A stretch of DNA of 64,000 bases from JAGLON01 sp041394985 (GTDB taxonomy: Bacteria; Zixibacteria; MSB-5A5; GN15; JAAZOE01). Shown here piece after piece: positions 25,501 through 33,290 of the stretch. Within the stretch, counting starts at the first letter, position 1, and each line of letters starts with the position of its first letter. Below the pieces are notes generated by a model that saw only the letters and a program-made list of their open reading frames with translations, was not told where the DNA came from and did not search any database. The stretch spans positions 434,001 through 498,000 of the forward strand of contig JAWLBI010000001.1 in assembly GCA_041394985.1 (NCBI GenBank), given 5' to 3'. The position numbers were made by a program, and so were the translations under genes.

Positions 25501-26082
25501 ATGGCTGACCACAAGCAGACAGAGCTTAGAAAGCGGTTTGAACGAGAGGCCATGGTGCACGTTGATGCCCTTATGCGCACCGCTCGCCGAATGACCAAGA
25601 ATGAGGCCGATGCCGAGGACCTGGTTCAGGAGGCTATGCTCAAGGCGTACCGTTTCTTCGATAAGTTTGAAGAAGGCACCAATTGCAAGGCATGGCTGTT
25701 TAAGATTATGACGAACATTTTCATCAACAATTACCGTTCGAAGGCTAAGGCGCCGCAATCGCTCGCATTTGACGAGATCGACGACTCGTTCCTGTTCGGA
25801 CAACTTGCTAAAACCAAGGATGTACCGGACCCGGAACGAGAACTGTTCTCGAAAATCTTCGATGACGATGTCAAAGCCGCGATTAACGAACTGCCCGAGG
25901 ATTTCCGAATCGTCGTGGTCCTGTCGTTTCTCGAGGGGTTTGCCTATCAGGAAATAGCCGATATCACCGGCTTGCAGATAGGTACGGTAAAATCTCGCCT
26001 GCATCGGGGCCGGAAATTACTGCAAAAGAATCTCTGGGATTATGCACTGAAGAACGGGTACATCAAGGAGCCCCAGAATTGA
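25501..26082 (+). CDS. ECF-family RNA polymerase sigma factor
   Basis: A 193-residue sigma-70 family member of the extracytoplasmic-function group. Region 2 is ARRMTKNEADAEDLVQEAML through YRFFDKFEEGTNCKAWLFKI, and region 4 is NELPEDFRIVVVLSFLEGFAYQEIADITG followed by IGTVKSRLHRGRKLL. There is no region 1.1 or 3, as expected. The frame is open to 25387, but GCAGGAGA precedes the ATG at 25501. Its stop overlaps the TTG start of the anti-sigma gene, so the pair is translated together in near-equal amounts. Confidence 0.94.
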   Translation: MADHKQTELRKRFEREAMVHVDALMRTARRMTKNEADAEDLVQEAMLKAYRFFDKFEEGTNCKAWLFKIMTNIFINNYRSKAKAPQSLAFDEIDDSFLFGQLAKTKDVPDPERELFSKIFDDDVKAAINELPEDFRIVVVLSFLEGFAYQEIADITGLQIGTVKSRLHRGRKLLQKNLWDYALKNGYIKEPQN

Positions 26083-26900
26083 ACTGTCGACAAGCTCTAA
26101 AGCATCTCTATGATGTCATTGACAAAGAGGCAAACGAGGTTGACGTCAAGGAAGTCGAGCGTCATCTCAAAATGTGCCGCCACTGCATGGCGCAGTACGA
26201 ATTCGAGAAGGCGTTCAAAGCCGTCGTCCAGGAAAAAGGGTCGAATCCGGGGGATGTTGACAAGGTAAAGGACAGCATCATGGCCAAACTGGATGCGATC
26301 GACGCCGCCGGGGAGGTCGGTCCCACCCGAACCCCTTTTAAGTGGCACCTCGTCGCGATGGCCTCGGCCGCCGTTATCGTCCTCTGTATCATTGCCGCGG
26401 TATCTTTAAGCGGTCCCGGTGAAACGCCGCAGACCGCATCGAACGATACCCCGGCCGCAACTGCCCCCTCGACCGACGATCCTATCCCGCATTTCATCAT
26501 GGCACATATGGCCCACAGCAACGGAAACGGCGAGAAAGACACGCACACCGATCCGCTGAAGTACCTGTATGAACAGACCGGAATCCTGCTCGACAAGTCG
26601 CCGAAATTCCCGGTTGAAAATATCCTGTCGGTTTCGGTCGACACGATTTTGGGCGTGCAGTTCGGATGCCTCGAAATGCTCAACAATCACGGCGAACTGG
26701 TCACGGTATTCCTGACCACCTCCGACAAATACGACCTGCCGGCCAACCCGGTCGCGATGGTCGACGGGCGCGAGATGGTCGTGCACCGCTGTGAAAAGTG
26801 CACCCTGGTCGGGATGGAGAAAAAGGACCTGATTTACATGGTCGTATCGGACCCGAAGTGTGAACCGAAAGAACTCGCGGAGGTTGCCTCATTCTTCTAA
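26079..26900 (+). CDS. Zinc-binding membrane anti-sigma factor
   Basis: A 273-residue anti-sigma factor that should hold the preceding ECF sigma factor at the membrane. The N-terminal ZAS motif is HLKMCRHC (H29, C33, C36). One membrane segment lies at about residues 88-111 (LVAMASAAVIVLCIIAAVSL). A Pro/Thr linker leads to an extracytoplasmic domain that carries a second CxxC (CEKC, near residue 237) and further Cys residues, which could be the sensory part. The start is TTG at 26079, sharing four bases (TTGA) with the sigma stop; AAGGAG lies nine bases upstream. Confidence 0.88.
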   Translation: MNCRQALKHLYDVIDKEANEVDVKEVERHLKMCRHCMAQYEFEKAFKAVVQEKGSNPGDVDKVKDSIMAKLDAIDAAGEVGPTRTPFKWHLVAMASAAVIVLCIIAAVSLSGPGETPQTASNDTPAATAPSTDDPIPHFIMAHMAHSNGNGEKDTHTDPLKYLYEQTGILLDKSPKFPVENILSVSVDTILGVQFGCLEMLNNHGELVTVFLTTSDKYDLPANPVAMVDGREMVVHRCEKCTLVGMEKKDLIYMVVSDPKCEPKELAEVASFF

Positions 26901-26999
26901 ACTGTTAATGATGTGATTGTTCGTTCATAGAGATATCTTAACGCGCGGTCCCACCTCTGAAGGGATGGGGTGCCCAGCGCGAGTATACAAGTCTACATG

Positions 27000-27027
27000 G
27001 CCGGGAATCTACATCCCGGCTTTTTTT
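27000..27027 (+). terminator. Rho-independent terminator after the anti-sigma gene
   Basis: GCCGGGA and TCCCGGC pair around a 7-base loop, followed by seven T. It lies 100 bp after the stop. Confidence 0.88.
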
Positions 27028-27128
27028 GTGGTTGCGATTCGTCGGCAAAAGCGAATTCTTTACGGCGGACCGGGCATAGAGACCTGTATATTTCCTGATT
27101 CTGTTCGATATCATACTACTCATGACTG

Positions 27129-27183
27129 TGTCATTCCGAATGAGGCCTTCTCAGGCCGATTGAGGAATCTGCTCTTGCCTCTT
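27129..27183 (-). repeat. Dispersed hairpin repeat, copy 2 (inverted relative to copy 1)
   Basis: On the minus strand it reads CAAGAGCAGATTCC ... GGAATGACA, with the central hairpin GGCCT-gaga-AGGCC. Ends and the TGAGA loop match copy 1 at 5666-5724, while the stem arms differ but still pair. Confidence 0.7.
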
Positions 27184-27219
27184 GTGGGTATGATATATAA
27201 CACTCCAACCACCCCCCGG

Positions 27220-27242
27220 CCCCCTCCTTGGAAAGGAGGGGG
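27220..27242. repeat. CCCCCTCCTT/AAGGAGGGGG palindrome
   Basis: Perfect 10-bp arms around a 3-base loop, of the kind often seen as a dispersed intergenic element. Confidence 0.55.
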
Positions 27243-27371
27243 AGCAGGTCGTGCCCGTATTGATCTTAAATAGTAATCCTGGGTGGCGAGAACATAGAAA
27301 TATCTCATCCCAACTCCAAAGGGTTGGGTTACCAGTTAATCTCCACTTTATTTATTAACATTAATTTATCA

Positions 27372-27402
27372 ATGACACTAATGCCTCCCATTCATTATAT
27401 TA
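27372..27402 (+). promoter_or_regulatory. Candidate promoter of the 27442 gene
   Basis: ATGACA (27372-27377), 18 bases, TATATTA (27396-27402), about 40 bases before the ATG. Confidence 0.4.
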
Positions 27403-27441
27403 ACTCATAAGGAATCTCAATCACTCTTTCATTATGATGGA

Positions 27442-28773
27442 ATGCCATATATGCCGAATAAAGGATTGTGCTACAATTCTAAAGTCTTCAGACTAATATG
27501 TCTTTTAATTATTCCGATTGTTTTTTCGGGTTATTGTCTTCAGGCCCAGGATATCGGTCCCGTAAAGATAGATTTCGAAATTAATGATTTTGCATGTGCC
27601 GTCAAAGAAGATACGCTTTTTACTCTTTTTTACGATGCGAGTAAACAGGAATTCATGTATGCGGCTATTTACAATGATCGCCTAATCAAAAATGAGATTA
27701 TAGACGACCTTCATATTGCAGGATACAGCGGTTATGTAATCTTTAATTATCAGAGGCACAACCTCGATGTACTCAGTGATAACCGGTTGTCTACATTCGA
27801 TATGTATTCCGGGAAAATGATAAGAGATGTTTATCTCGTTAATGATATCCACATGGGAACTCCCGTTTCGATTGCCAGGCACGATGACAGTGTTGTTGTT
27901 TTTTATAGGGGGTATGGTGAGAGCAAAAGAGTGATTGATATTGATAACTCACTTCGCTTATATGGTAAACATTTTTATTGTCAGCCGTTGGATACCGGTG
28001 CAAATCAATTGACTATGATTCAAGAGGGGCGAACAAGTTGTTATGGATTCGAAACGATTTCCGGTATTGATACTATTTTTGCTGTTTGGGAGGAAACGAG
28101 ACTGGAATATTTTCGGTGGTTTGCGCTGGGAAGAATGCCAAATAATGTGATAACAATGTCATATTTTACATCTGGGGAGTGGAGTGAGCCTGTAACCGTT
28201 ATCAAGGAATTAGAATCTGATTGGAATGGCAGGCTCGTTGATTTCTGTAAAATCAATAATATGTTTCATATATTTTTCGAGTTCACTATCAACAAATCAT
28301 CTTGTGAGGTTCAATATATCACAAGCCAGGATGGAAAAAATTGGAGTGAGTTGAAAAAAATGTCGGGAACTTATCCTTCTTATCACTCCCCTTTCTTTAA
28401 GGATAGAACGCTGGTCGATAATAAGGGGGTGTTGCATTATCTGAGTGATGCCGGGGATGGCGATTCTTTATCCTATAATATCTATGATGGAAAGGATTGG
28501 ATGGCGCGGGGAGTACCGATTCCATTTTCCTCGGACGGTTCTACAGAAGTAAAATTATTCCAGGATAACAAAGACCAAATATGGGCGATTTGGATTGTCG
28601 ATCCTAATGATCGGTATCTGACCGACAATCCTGATGATGGATCCTATATTCTAGACACGATGATGATTATTACGACGGGAGATAGCACCAAGTATTATAC
28701 AACCAGACGACCGAACCCCAAAATAAAACCAAAACCTATCGCAGTATATTATCGTTGTCTTGGCAAGATATGA
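27442..28773 (+). CDS. Secreted protein of unknown function, possibly beta-propeller
   Basis: A 443-residue exported protein that I cannot assign. A leader (LICLLIIPIVFSGYC) precedes LQAQ at about residue 36. The body is a series of short beta-strand-like repeats, with segments such as YITSQDGKNWSELKKM (Asp-box-like, as in sialidase-type propellers), LWAIWIVDPN-like stretches and many aromatic residues. A propeller fold is an inference. The gene is more AT-rich than the neighbourhood, and no good ribosome site is visible at the ATG (27442) or at 27451. It converges with the TonB receptor gene across a palindromic terminator. Confidence 0.72.
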   Translation: MPYMPNKGLCYNSKVFRLICLLIIPIVFSGYCLQAQDIGPVKIDFEINDFACAVKEDTLFTLFYDASKQEFMYAAIYNDRLIKNEIIDDLHIAGYSGYVIFNYQRHNLDVLSDNRLSTFDMYSGKMIRDVYLVNDIHMGTPVSIARHDDSVVVFYRGYGESKRVIDIDNSLRLYGKHFYCQPLDTGANQLTMIQEGRTSCYGFETISGIDTIFAVWEETRLEYFRWFALGRMPNNVITMSYFTSGEWSEPVTVIKELESDWNGRLVDFCKINNMFHIFFEFTINKSSCEVQYITSQDGKNWSELKKMSGTYPSYHSPFFKDRTLVDNKGVLHYLSDAGDGDSLSYNIYDGKDWMARGVPIPFSSDGSTEVKLFQDNKDQIWAIWIVDPNDRYLTDNPDDGSYILDTMMIITTGDSTKYYTTRRPNPKIKPKPIAVYYRCLGKI

Positions 28774-28791
28774 CTATCCGAGTAAAAACCT

Positions 28792-28816
28792 GGCAGGTCC
28801 CTTCAGGGGACCTGCC
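28792..28816. terminator. Bidirectional hairpin, GGCAGGTC palindrome copy 2
   Basis: GGCAGGTCCC and GGGACCTGCC pair around a 5-base loop between two convergent genes, with T-rich sequence on each side (CTACTTTT and AGGTTTTT). A dispersed repeat seems to be used as a terminator. Confidence 0.7.
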
Positions 28817-28826
28817 CTACTTTTCC

Positions 28827-30749
28827 TCACTTCATTCTATGATAACTTTGCTTTGAAAACACCTCATCAAACGTCACCGTGAACCGGAATGTGCGGCCGG
28901 GTTCGTACAGAATATCGCCTGATGCGTACGGATTGCGCAGATACGACATGTGTTGATAATACAACTCATCCGTCAGGTTCTCGACATCCAATGCGAACCG
29001 AAGCGACCCCGTCTTATACGATAAGCCCAGATCAAAGCGATGCCAGCTCGGTGTCGTGCGCTCATCCAGACTCTCGTCGATCCGCGTCTGGGCATCGGCA
29101 AAGGTGTGCTGGAACTGCGCCTTAAATCCCTTGTATTCCGGCGACTTCAGAGTCGTCGTGACGGTCAGCGGCGGGATTTCCGACATCGCGGAATCACTCG
29201 ATGTATTATTCGCCCAGGTATAGAAGGCATTGAGGTCGACATACTTCCACTCGCCGGTGAAATTGAATCCGGTCAGCACCGCATCGATGTTTTCATATGT
29301 CATGTAACTGACCATCCCGGCGCTGGCGCGAGTGAAGTTCACATAATTCCAAATGCGCGTTGCGAACGCCTCGAATGATGCGCCTTTGTACGATGCCTTC
29401 GCACGCAGTCCGGCCTTGACCGGCGCATCCATTGTCGGATTACCCAGCCAGTACGGTTTGCCCATCGGTTTCTGCACCGTGATGTACATATTTTCGGTGG
29501 CGGGAACATCGGATGCGACCTCGGCCGAAATCACACCGAGTACATTCTTCGACAGCATTGTCTTGAAATAGGCATTCAGCCCGAATGTCGGCAGCAGGCG
29601 CGAGTCTTCCGCATCGGGATAGAGCGCCTTGAAGAAGTCGAGCCGATTCGCATCGCCCATTTTATGATAGACGATACCGGCCTTTCCGGATACACCCCAG
29701 TGCGGCTTATCGATCTGTTTTTGCAGCGCGCCGCTCGCAACCGACACATCCGGCATGAGATGATTTTCGATTCGCATCATCGGAGTAGCGATTTCATTAT
29801 CCGCATCCCAATTACGATAGAACACCTCGTAGAATGATCCTGTCGCACCGACCGTAAAATTCGTCGCATCGGTGACCATCGTCCCGGTGCTCACGCGCAG
29901 GCCGTTATCCATCACATGCGAGGTGTGATTCGCATACAGCTTGTGCCCCTTATAGGACACGAATCCGGACCACACGCGGTTGACTCGCTCGTCCATCTGC
30001 AAATACGGGAACATGACATCATCGGTATAGGTGAACCCGGTGCGATACTGCCAGTCGCCGCGCCTGCCGATAACCGAGCCCTCGGCGAGGCGATAGGAAT
30101 AGTTTTGTTTGTAGCCATAGCGATCGACGAATGATTCGCCGTCGGCATCTTCATATCCGCGACCGGTGGCATAGCGCGCATTGATGCGATGATCGTGCGA
30201 ATTGATTGCGAAGGCGGCATCACTGTTTTCGGTGACCCCTGCGGCTTGAGACAATCCGGCGCGAATCTTCAATGGCTGCATCGGTTTCTCGCGCTGATAA
30301 TTAATCGCACCGCCGATTCCGGATTGCAGCGTCCCGGTGTTTTTCACCATCTCGATACCGGCCATCTCCAGCGGATTGGCTCGCGTCAGCGGAGAATCCA
30401 TCCGATTCGGGCAGGCGCTGTGATATCGCTCGCCGTCGACAACGACCTGGATGTCGCCGCGCTTAAGCCCGTCGGCATAGATGTCCTGGGCAAAGAATGT
30501 CCCTTTGCGAATAAGGCTGAATCCGTTGGTGTTCAGAATCGTATTGAACTGCCCTTTGGCGACCGGAAAATCACGCTGGGTCGGCGTAATTCGCTTCCCG
30601 GTGACCTCGACGACGGTCTGGATATGATAAACTTTGGTCGTGTCGATTGGCTCGACAGCCGCTGTCTGAGCAGGTTCGGTAGTATCGGCAATAAGTGTTG
30701 AAGTCAATAAAAGCGCAGTGATACAAAGCATAAGAATGAAGCGAATCAT
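28827..30749 (-). CDS. TonB-dependent outer-membrane receptor
   Basis: A 640-residue outer-membrane receptor. The signal peptide ends near residue 21. The plug domain follows (VVEVTGKRITPTQRDFPVAKG, GDIQVVVDGERYHSACPNRMDSP, IEMVKNTGTLQSGIGGAINY). The rest is a 22-strand barrel type, with the usual near-C-terminal LDVENLTDELYY and closing FRFTVTFDEVF. The CPNRMD segment in the plug resembles that of copper receptors such as OprC/NosA, so a metal substrate is possible but not shown. The frame opens at 30833, but the ATG at 30749 follows GAGGGA and starts the leader. No periplasmic or inner-membrane transport partner is next to it. Confidence 0.88.
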   Translation of the reverse strand: MIRFILMLCITALLLTSTLIADTTEPAQTAAVEPIDTTKVYHIQTVVEVTGKRITPTQRDFPVAKGQFNTILNTNGFSLIRKGTFFAQDIYADGLKRGDIQVVVDGERYHSACPNRMDSPLTRANPLEMAGIEMVKNTGTLQSGIGGAINYQREKPMQPLKIRAGLSQAAGVTENSDAAFAINSHDHRINARYATGRGYEDADGESFVDRYGYKQNYSYRLAEGSVIGRRGDWQYRTGFTYTDDVMFPYLQMDERVNRVWSGFVSYKGHKLYANHTSHVMDNGLRVSTGTMVTDATNFTVGATGSFYEVFYRNWDADNEIATPMMRIENHLMPDVSVASGALQKQIDKPHWGVSGKAGIVYHKMGDANRLDFFKALYPDAEDSRLLPTFGLNAYFKTMLSKNVLGVISAEVASDVPATENMYITVQKPMGKPYWLGNPTMDAPVKAGLRAKASYKGASFEAFATRIWNYVNFTRASAGMVSYMTYENIDAVLTGFNFTGEWKYVDLNAFYTWANNTSSDSAMSEIPPLTVTTTLKSPEYKGFKAQFQHTFADAQTRIDESLDERTTPSWHRFDLGLSYKTGSLRFALDVENLTDELYYQHMSYLRNPYASGDILYEPGRTFRFTVTFDEVFSKQSYHRMK

Positions 30750-30941
30750 TGGAATCCCTCGCAGAATGTTATAAAATGCGATAGTTTTTGCCCTGTTAGC
30801 GTGTATTAACACGTCTATATTATGAATGAACATACGAGTCTATCTGTTTGTTCCGCAATAAAATAATAATCGAATCGGGATATCAATCCTGACTTCTTGT
30901 ATCACTAATAGAAAATTAATATCAATTTATAAAAGTTTTTG

Positions 30942-30972
30942 TTGAACTTTATGCCGGGGTTGCCGTTATAAA
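30942..30972 (+). promoter_or_regulatory. Candidate promoter of the structured RNA
   Basis: TTGAAC (30942-30947) and TATAAA (30967-30972), 19 bases apart, which is longer than ideal. Transcription would start near 30979. Confidence 0.4.
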
Positions 30973-30978
30973 GAGTAC

Positions 30979-31132
30979 ACAGGAAAGGAGGTGGTCGGAT
31001 TTTGAAAACAAATTTATGTGAGGTGGCTGCTACTTAAGCGGCAATACCAACGAAATTGAATGTTGGGCCGTTTAAGTAAATCCCAACAGCAAAACCGACC
31101 CGGCGCCTTCCTGCAAGTCGCCGGGCTTTTTT
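30979..31132 (+). ncRNA. Candidate structured small RNA of about 150 nt with own terminator
   Basis: No known RNA family is recognised. Four parts are readable in order: a perfect ribosome-site-like AAAGGAGGTGG (30984-30994); a closing stem GGTCGG-a-TTTTG (30993-31004) with CAAAACCGACC (31090-31100); inside it a long hairpin ACTTAAGCGGC (31032-31042) with GCCGTTTAAGT (31067-31077), continued by CCAAC/GTTGG; and a terminator CCCGGCG (31099-31105) with CGCCGGG (31119-31125) then T6. TGTTGGG (31061-31067) can also pair with CCCAACA (31082-31088), an alternative fold that excludes the inner hairpin. An 11-codon frame, TTG 31002 to TAA 31037, sits after the ribosome site, so it might instead be a peptide-coupled leader of the next gene. 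Confidence 0.55.
31099..31132 (+). terminator. Rho-independent terminator of the structured RNA
   Basis: CCCGGCG and CGCCGGG around a 13-base loop, followed by C and six T. It shares two bases with the closing stem of the RNA. Confidence 0.85.
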
Positions 31133-31285
31133 ATTGTGTCTCTCCATTCTCATCCGTATTTTCCGCGAAGTACATCCTGCGGGAGAATCACTGGGGAATT
31201 ACTCTCGCTACGGTAACATATCGGCGATGAATACCGTATGTTGTGTTAAGTATCGAAAATAATTGATATTGCAGGAAGGCGATTC

Positions 31286-32293
31286 ATGAATATTCTTGTC
31301 ATCGGGGGAACTCGATTCGTCGGGCGGCATATCGTCGAAAAGGCGCTCGCTAATGGCCACAAGGTTACACTTTTTAATCGCGGGCAGACCGACCCGGTTG
31401 TGTTTCCGCGGGTGGAAAAACTCGTCGGCGACCGTGACGGAGACATTCAGGAACTGGAAGGCCGTACCTGGGATTGCGTCATCGATACCTGCGGCTATGT
31501 TCCCCGCATCGTGAAGCAGTCTGTCGACCTGTTGAAAAACTCCATCAATCTTTATGTGTTTATTTCCACGGTCTCCGTCTACGAGGAGAAAGGGATGTTG
31601 ATTCTGCCCGAGGAAGCGCGCCTGAAAACGATCGAGGACGAGACGGTCGAGGAAATAAACGAGGACACGTATGGAGCGCTCAAAGTCCTCTGTGAACACG
31701 AGGTTCTCGCCGCTTATCCCAATCGTGCATTAATCATCAGGCCCGGACTGATCATCGGCCCGCACGATTATACCGATCGATTTACCTATTGGCCGCGGCG
31801 GATGACGCAGGACGGGCCGATGCTGGTTCCCGATCTGGCGAATCAGCCGGTTCAGTTTATCGATGCCCGTGACTTGGCCGCATTTCTGATCAATTTGATC
31901 GAGAAAAACAGAACTGGTATTTTCAATGCAACCGGGCCCGACGACAAGCTTCATCTCGGAGATTTCTTTGAACAATGCCGGGATATTTGCGGCGGCAAGG
32001 CCGAGTTCGTCATGGTTTCTGACAAGTTTCTGCAAAAGCGCGACGATATCAAACCGTTTCGCGATATCCCCTTGTGGCTGTCTGCGAAAAATGAACCATA
32101 TGGCGATATGCGAGTCGATATCTCCCGTGCGATCGATGCCGGCCTTACATTTACATCACTCAAGAAGACGATCCTGGATACCCTGGCTTGGGACGAAACC
32201 AGACCGGAAGAAGAGAAATACATGTGCGGACTCAAGCCGGAACGCGAGCGGGAAATCCTTGATGCCTGGTTTGAGGAACGGGCCGGTGAATAA
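31286..32293 (+). CDS. NAD-dependent epimerase/dehydratase (extended SDR)
   Basis: A 335-residue extended short-chain dehydrogenase/reductase. The Rossmann motif is GGTRFVG (7-13), followed by FNRGQTD. The active-site Tyr and Lys are in YGALK, with STVSVYEE supplying the Ser region. QFIDARDLAAFLINLIE and GIFNATGP are conserved in the NAD-epimerase group. Substrate is likely a nucleotide sugar or similar, but this subgroup (isoflavone-reductase/epimerase-like) is poorly defined. A strong terminator follows 55 bp after the stop. The candidate structured RNA lies 150 bp upstream. Confidence 0.88.
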   Translation: MNILVIGGTRFVGRHIVEKALANGHKVTLFNRGQTDPVVFPRVEKLVGDRDGDIQELEGRTWDCVIDTCGYVPRIVKQSVDLLKNSINLYVFISTVSVYEEKGMLILPEEARLKTIEDETVEEINEDTYGALKVLCEHEVLAAYPNRALIIRPGLIIGPHDYTDRFTYWPRRMTQDGPMLVPDLANQPVQFIDARDLAAFLINLIEKNRTGIFNATGPDDKLHLGDFFEQCRDICGGKAEFVMVSDKFLQKRDDIKPFRDIPLWLSAKNEPYGDMRVDISRAIDAGLTFTSLKKTILDTLAWDETRPEEEKYMCGLKPEREREILDAWFEERAGE

Positions 32294-32347
32294 ATTCCGG
32301 CCGCCGCTTGACAGCGGTCGAAAAGTACTGTATGTGTATATAGCTCT

Positions 32348-32377
32348 GTCGATGTACGAGTGTACATCGACTTTTTT
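32348..32377 (+). terminator. Rho-independent terminator or attenuator before the DMT transporter gene
   Basis: GTCGATGTAC and GTACATCGAC pair perfectly around a 4-base loop, followed by six T. It ends 16 bases before the next start codon. Confidence 0.88.
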
Positions 32378-32393
32378 ATAGAGAGAAATACCG

Positions 32394-33248
32394 ATGTTAT
32401 CGCGACTGAGCACTATTTTTACTCCGGGAGTTCGCTCCATCATGTTGGCGACGCTGTTCTTCGCCTTCATGAATACGGGAGTGAAATTTATCGGTCGCAT
32501 CCCCTCGCATGAAATCGTCTTTGTCCGGGCAGTGGTTACGCTCATTGTCGGATATATCCTCGTCCGCAAGGCGGGGCTTGATCCTCGCGGCAACAATAAA
32601 CCAGTACTGCTTCTCCGCGGATTGACCGGCACAGTTGCGATGGTGTTGTATTTTTACACCGTTCAGCACATGCCGCTGGCCAGCGCAGTGACGATTCAAT
32701 ACCTGTCGCCGATTTTCACCGTAATCATCGCCGGCCTCCTTTTAAAGGAACCGCCGCGACCGATTCAATGGCTGTTTTTTCTCATATCGTTCGGTGGCGT
32801 GTTAATGGTCAAGGGGTTCGATCCGCGTGTGTCGGTTCTTGATCTGACACTCGGTATCTTTGCCGCAGTGTTTTCGGCCATGGCCTACAATTTTATCCGC
32901 AAGCTGAAGAACTCGGATCACCACTATGTCATCGTCTTCTATTTCTCTCTTATCACCGTCCCGTTCGTCGGCGCCTATTGTTTGTATGACTGGGTGACGC
33001 CGACACTGTTTGAATGGGCAGTTATGATCGGCATCGGGCTGGCCGTCACGATAGCGCAGATTTATATGACGCGCGGCTATCAATTGGAAAAGGCGGCCAA
33101 TATCAGCAATTACAATTATCTGGGAACACTATATGCGCTCATAATCGGTTACTTCCTGTTCGATGAGATGTTCGGTATCCCCGCATTTGTCGGTATCGGA
33201 TTGATTATCTTCGGTGTCCTGATGAGCTCCCGCTATCGCCAGAGCTGA
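32394..33248 (+). CDS. EamA/DMT-family inner-membrane transporter
   Basis: A 284-residue inner-membrane protein with ten predicted membrane helices in two EamA halves. Family marks include FFAFMNTGVKFI in helix 1, ASAVTIQYLSPIFTVIIAGLLLKEPP at helix 4, and the second-half equivalent ISNYNYLGTLYALIIGYFLFDE. Drug/metabolite transporters export amino acids, nucleotides or metabolites, or act as permeases; the substrate is not evident. A terminator sits directly upstream, leaving no room for a promoter, so expression must depend on read-through or on a promoter within the epimerase gene. Confidence 0.92.
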   Translation: MLSRLSTIFTPGVRSIMLATLFFAFMNTGVKFIGRIPSHEIVFVRAVVTLIVGYILVRKAGLDPRGNNKPVLLLRGLTGTVAMVLYFYTVQHMPLASAVTIQYLSPIFTVIIAGLLLKEPPRPIQWLFFLISFGGVLMVKGFDPRVSVLDLTLGIFAAVFSAMAYNFIRKLKNSDHHYVIVFYFSLITVPFVGAYCLYDWVTPTLFEWAVMIGIGLAVTIAQIYMTRGYQLEKAANISNYNYLGTLYALIIGYFLFDEMFGIPAFVGIGLIIFGVLMSSRYRQS

Positions 33249-33290
33249 TTAAATCGTTGCCTCGCGGCATTGTAATCATTATAGAACAGT

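Larger units (their letters stand above)
27028..27441. other. Gene-free stretch with several palindromic repeats
   Basis: No gene is supported. It holds the inverted copy of the 5666-5724 repeat, the palindrome at 27220-27242, a CCCAAC/GTTGGG palindrome near 27310-27330, and a candidate promoter at 27372. Confidence 0.5.
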
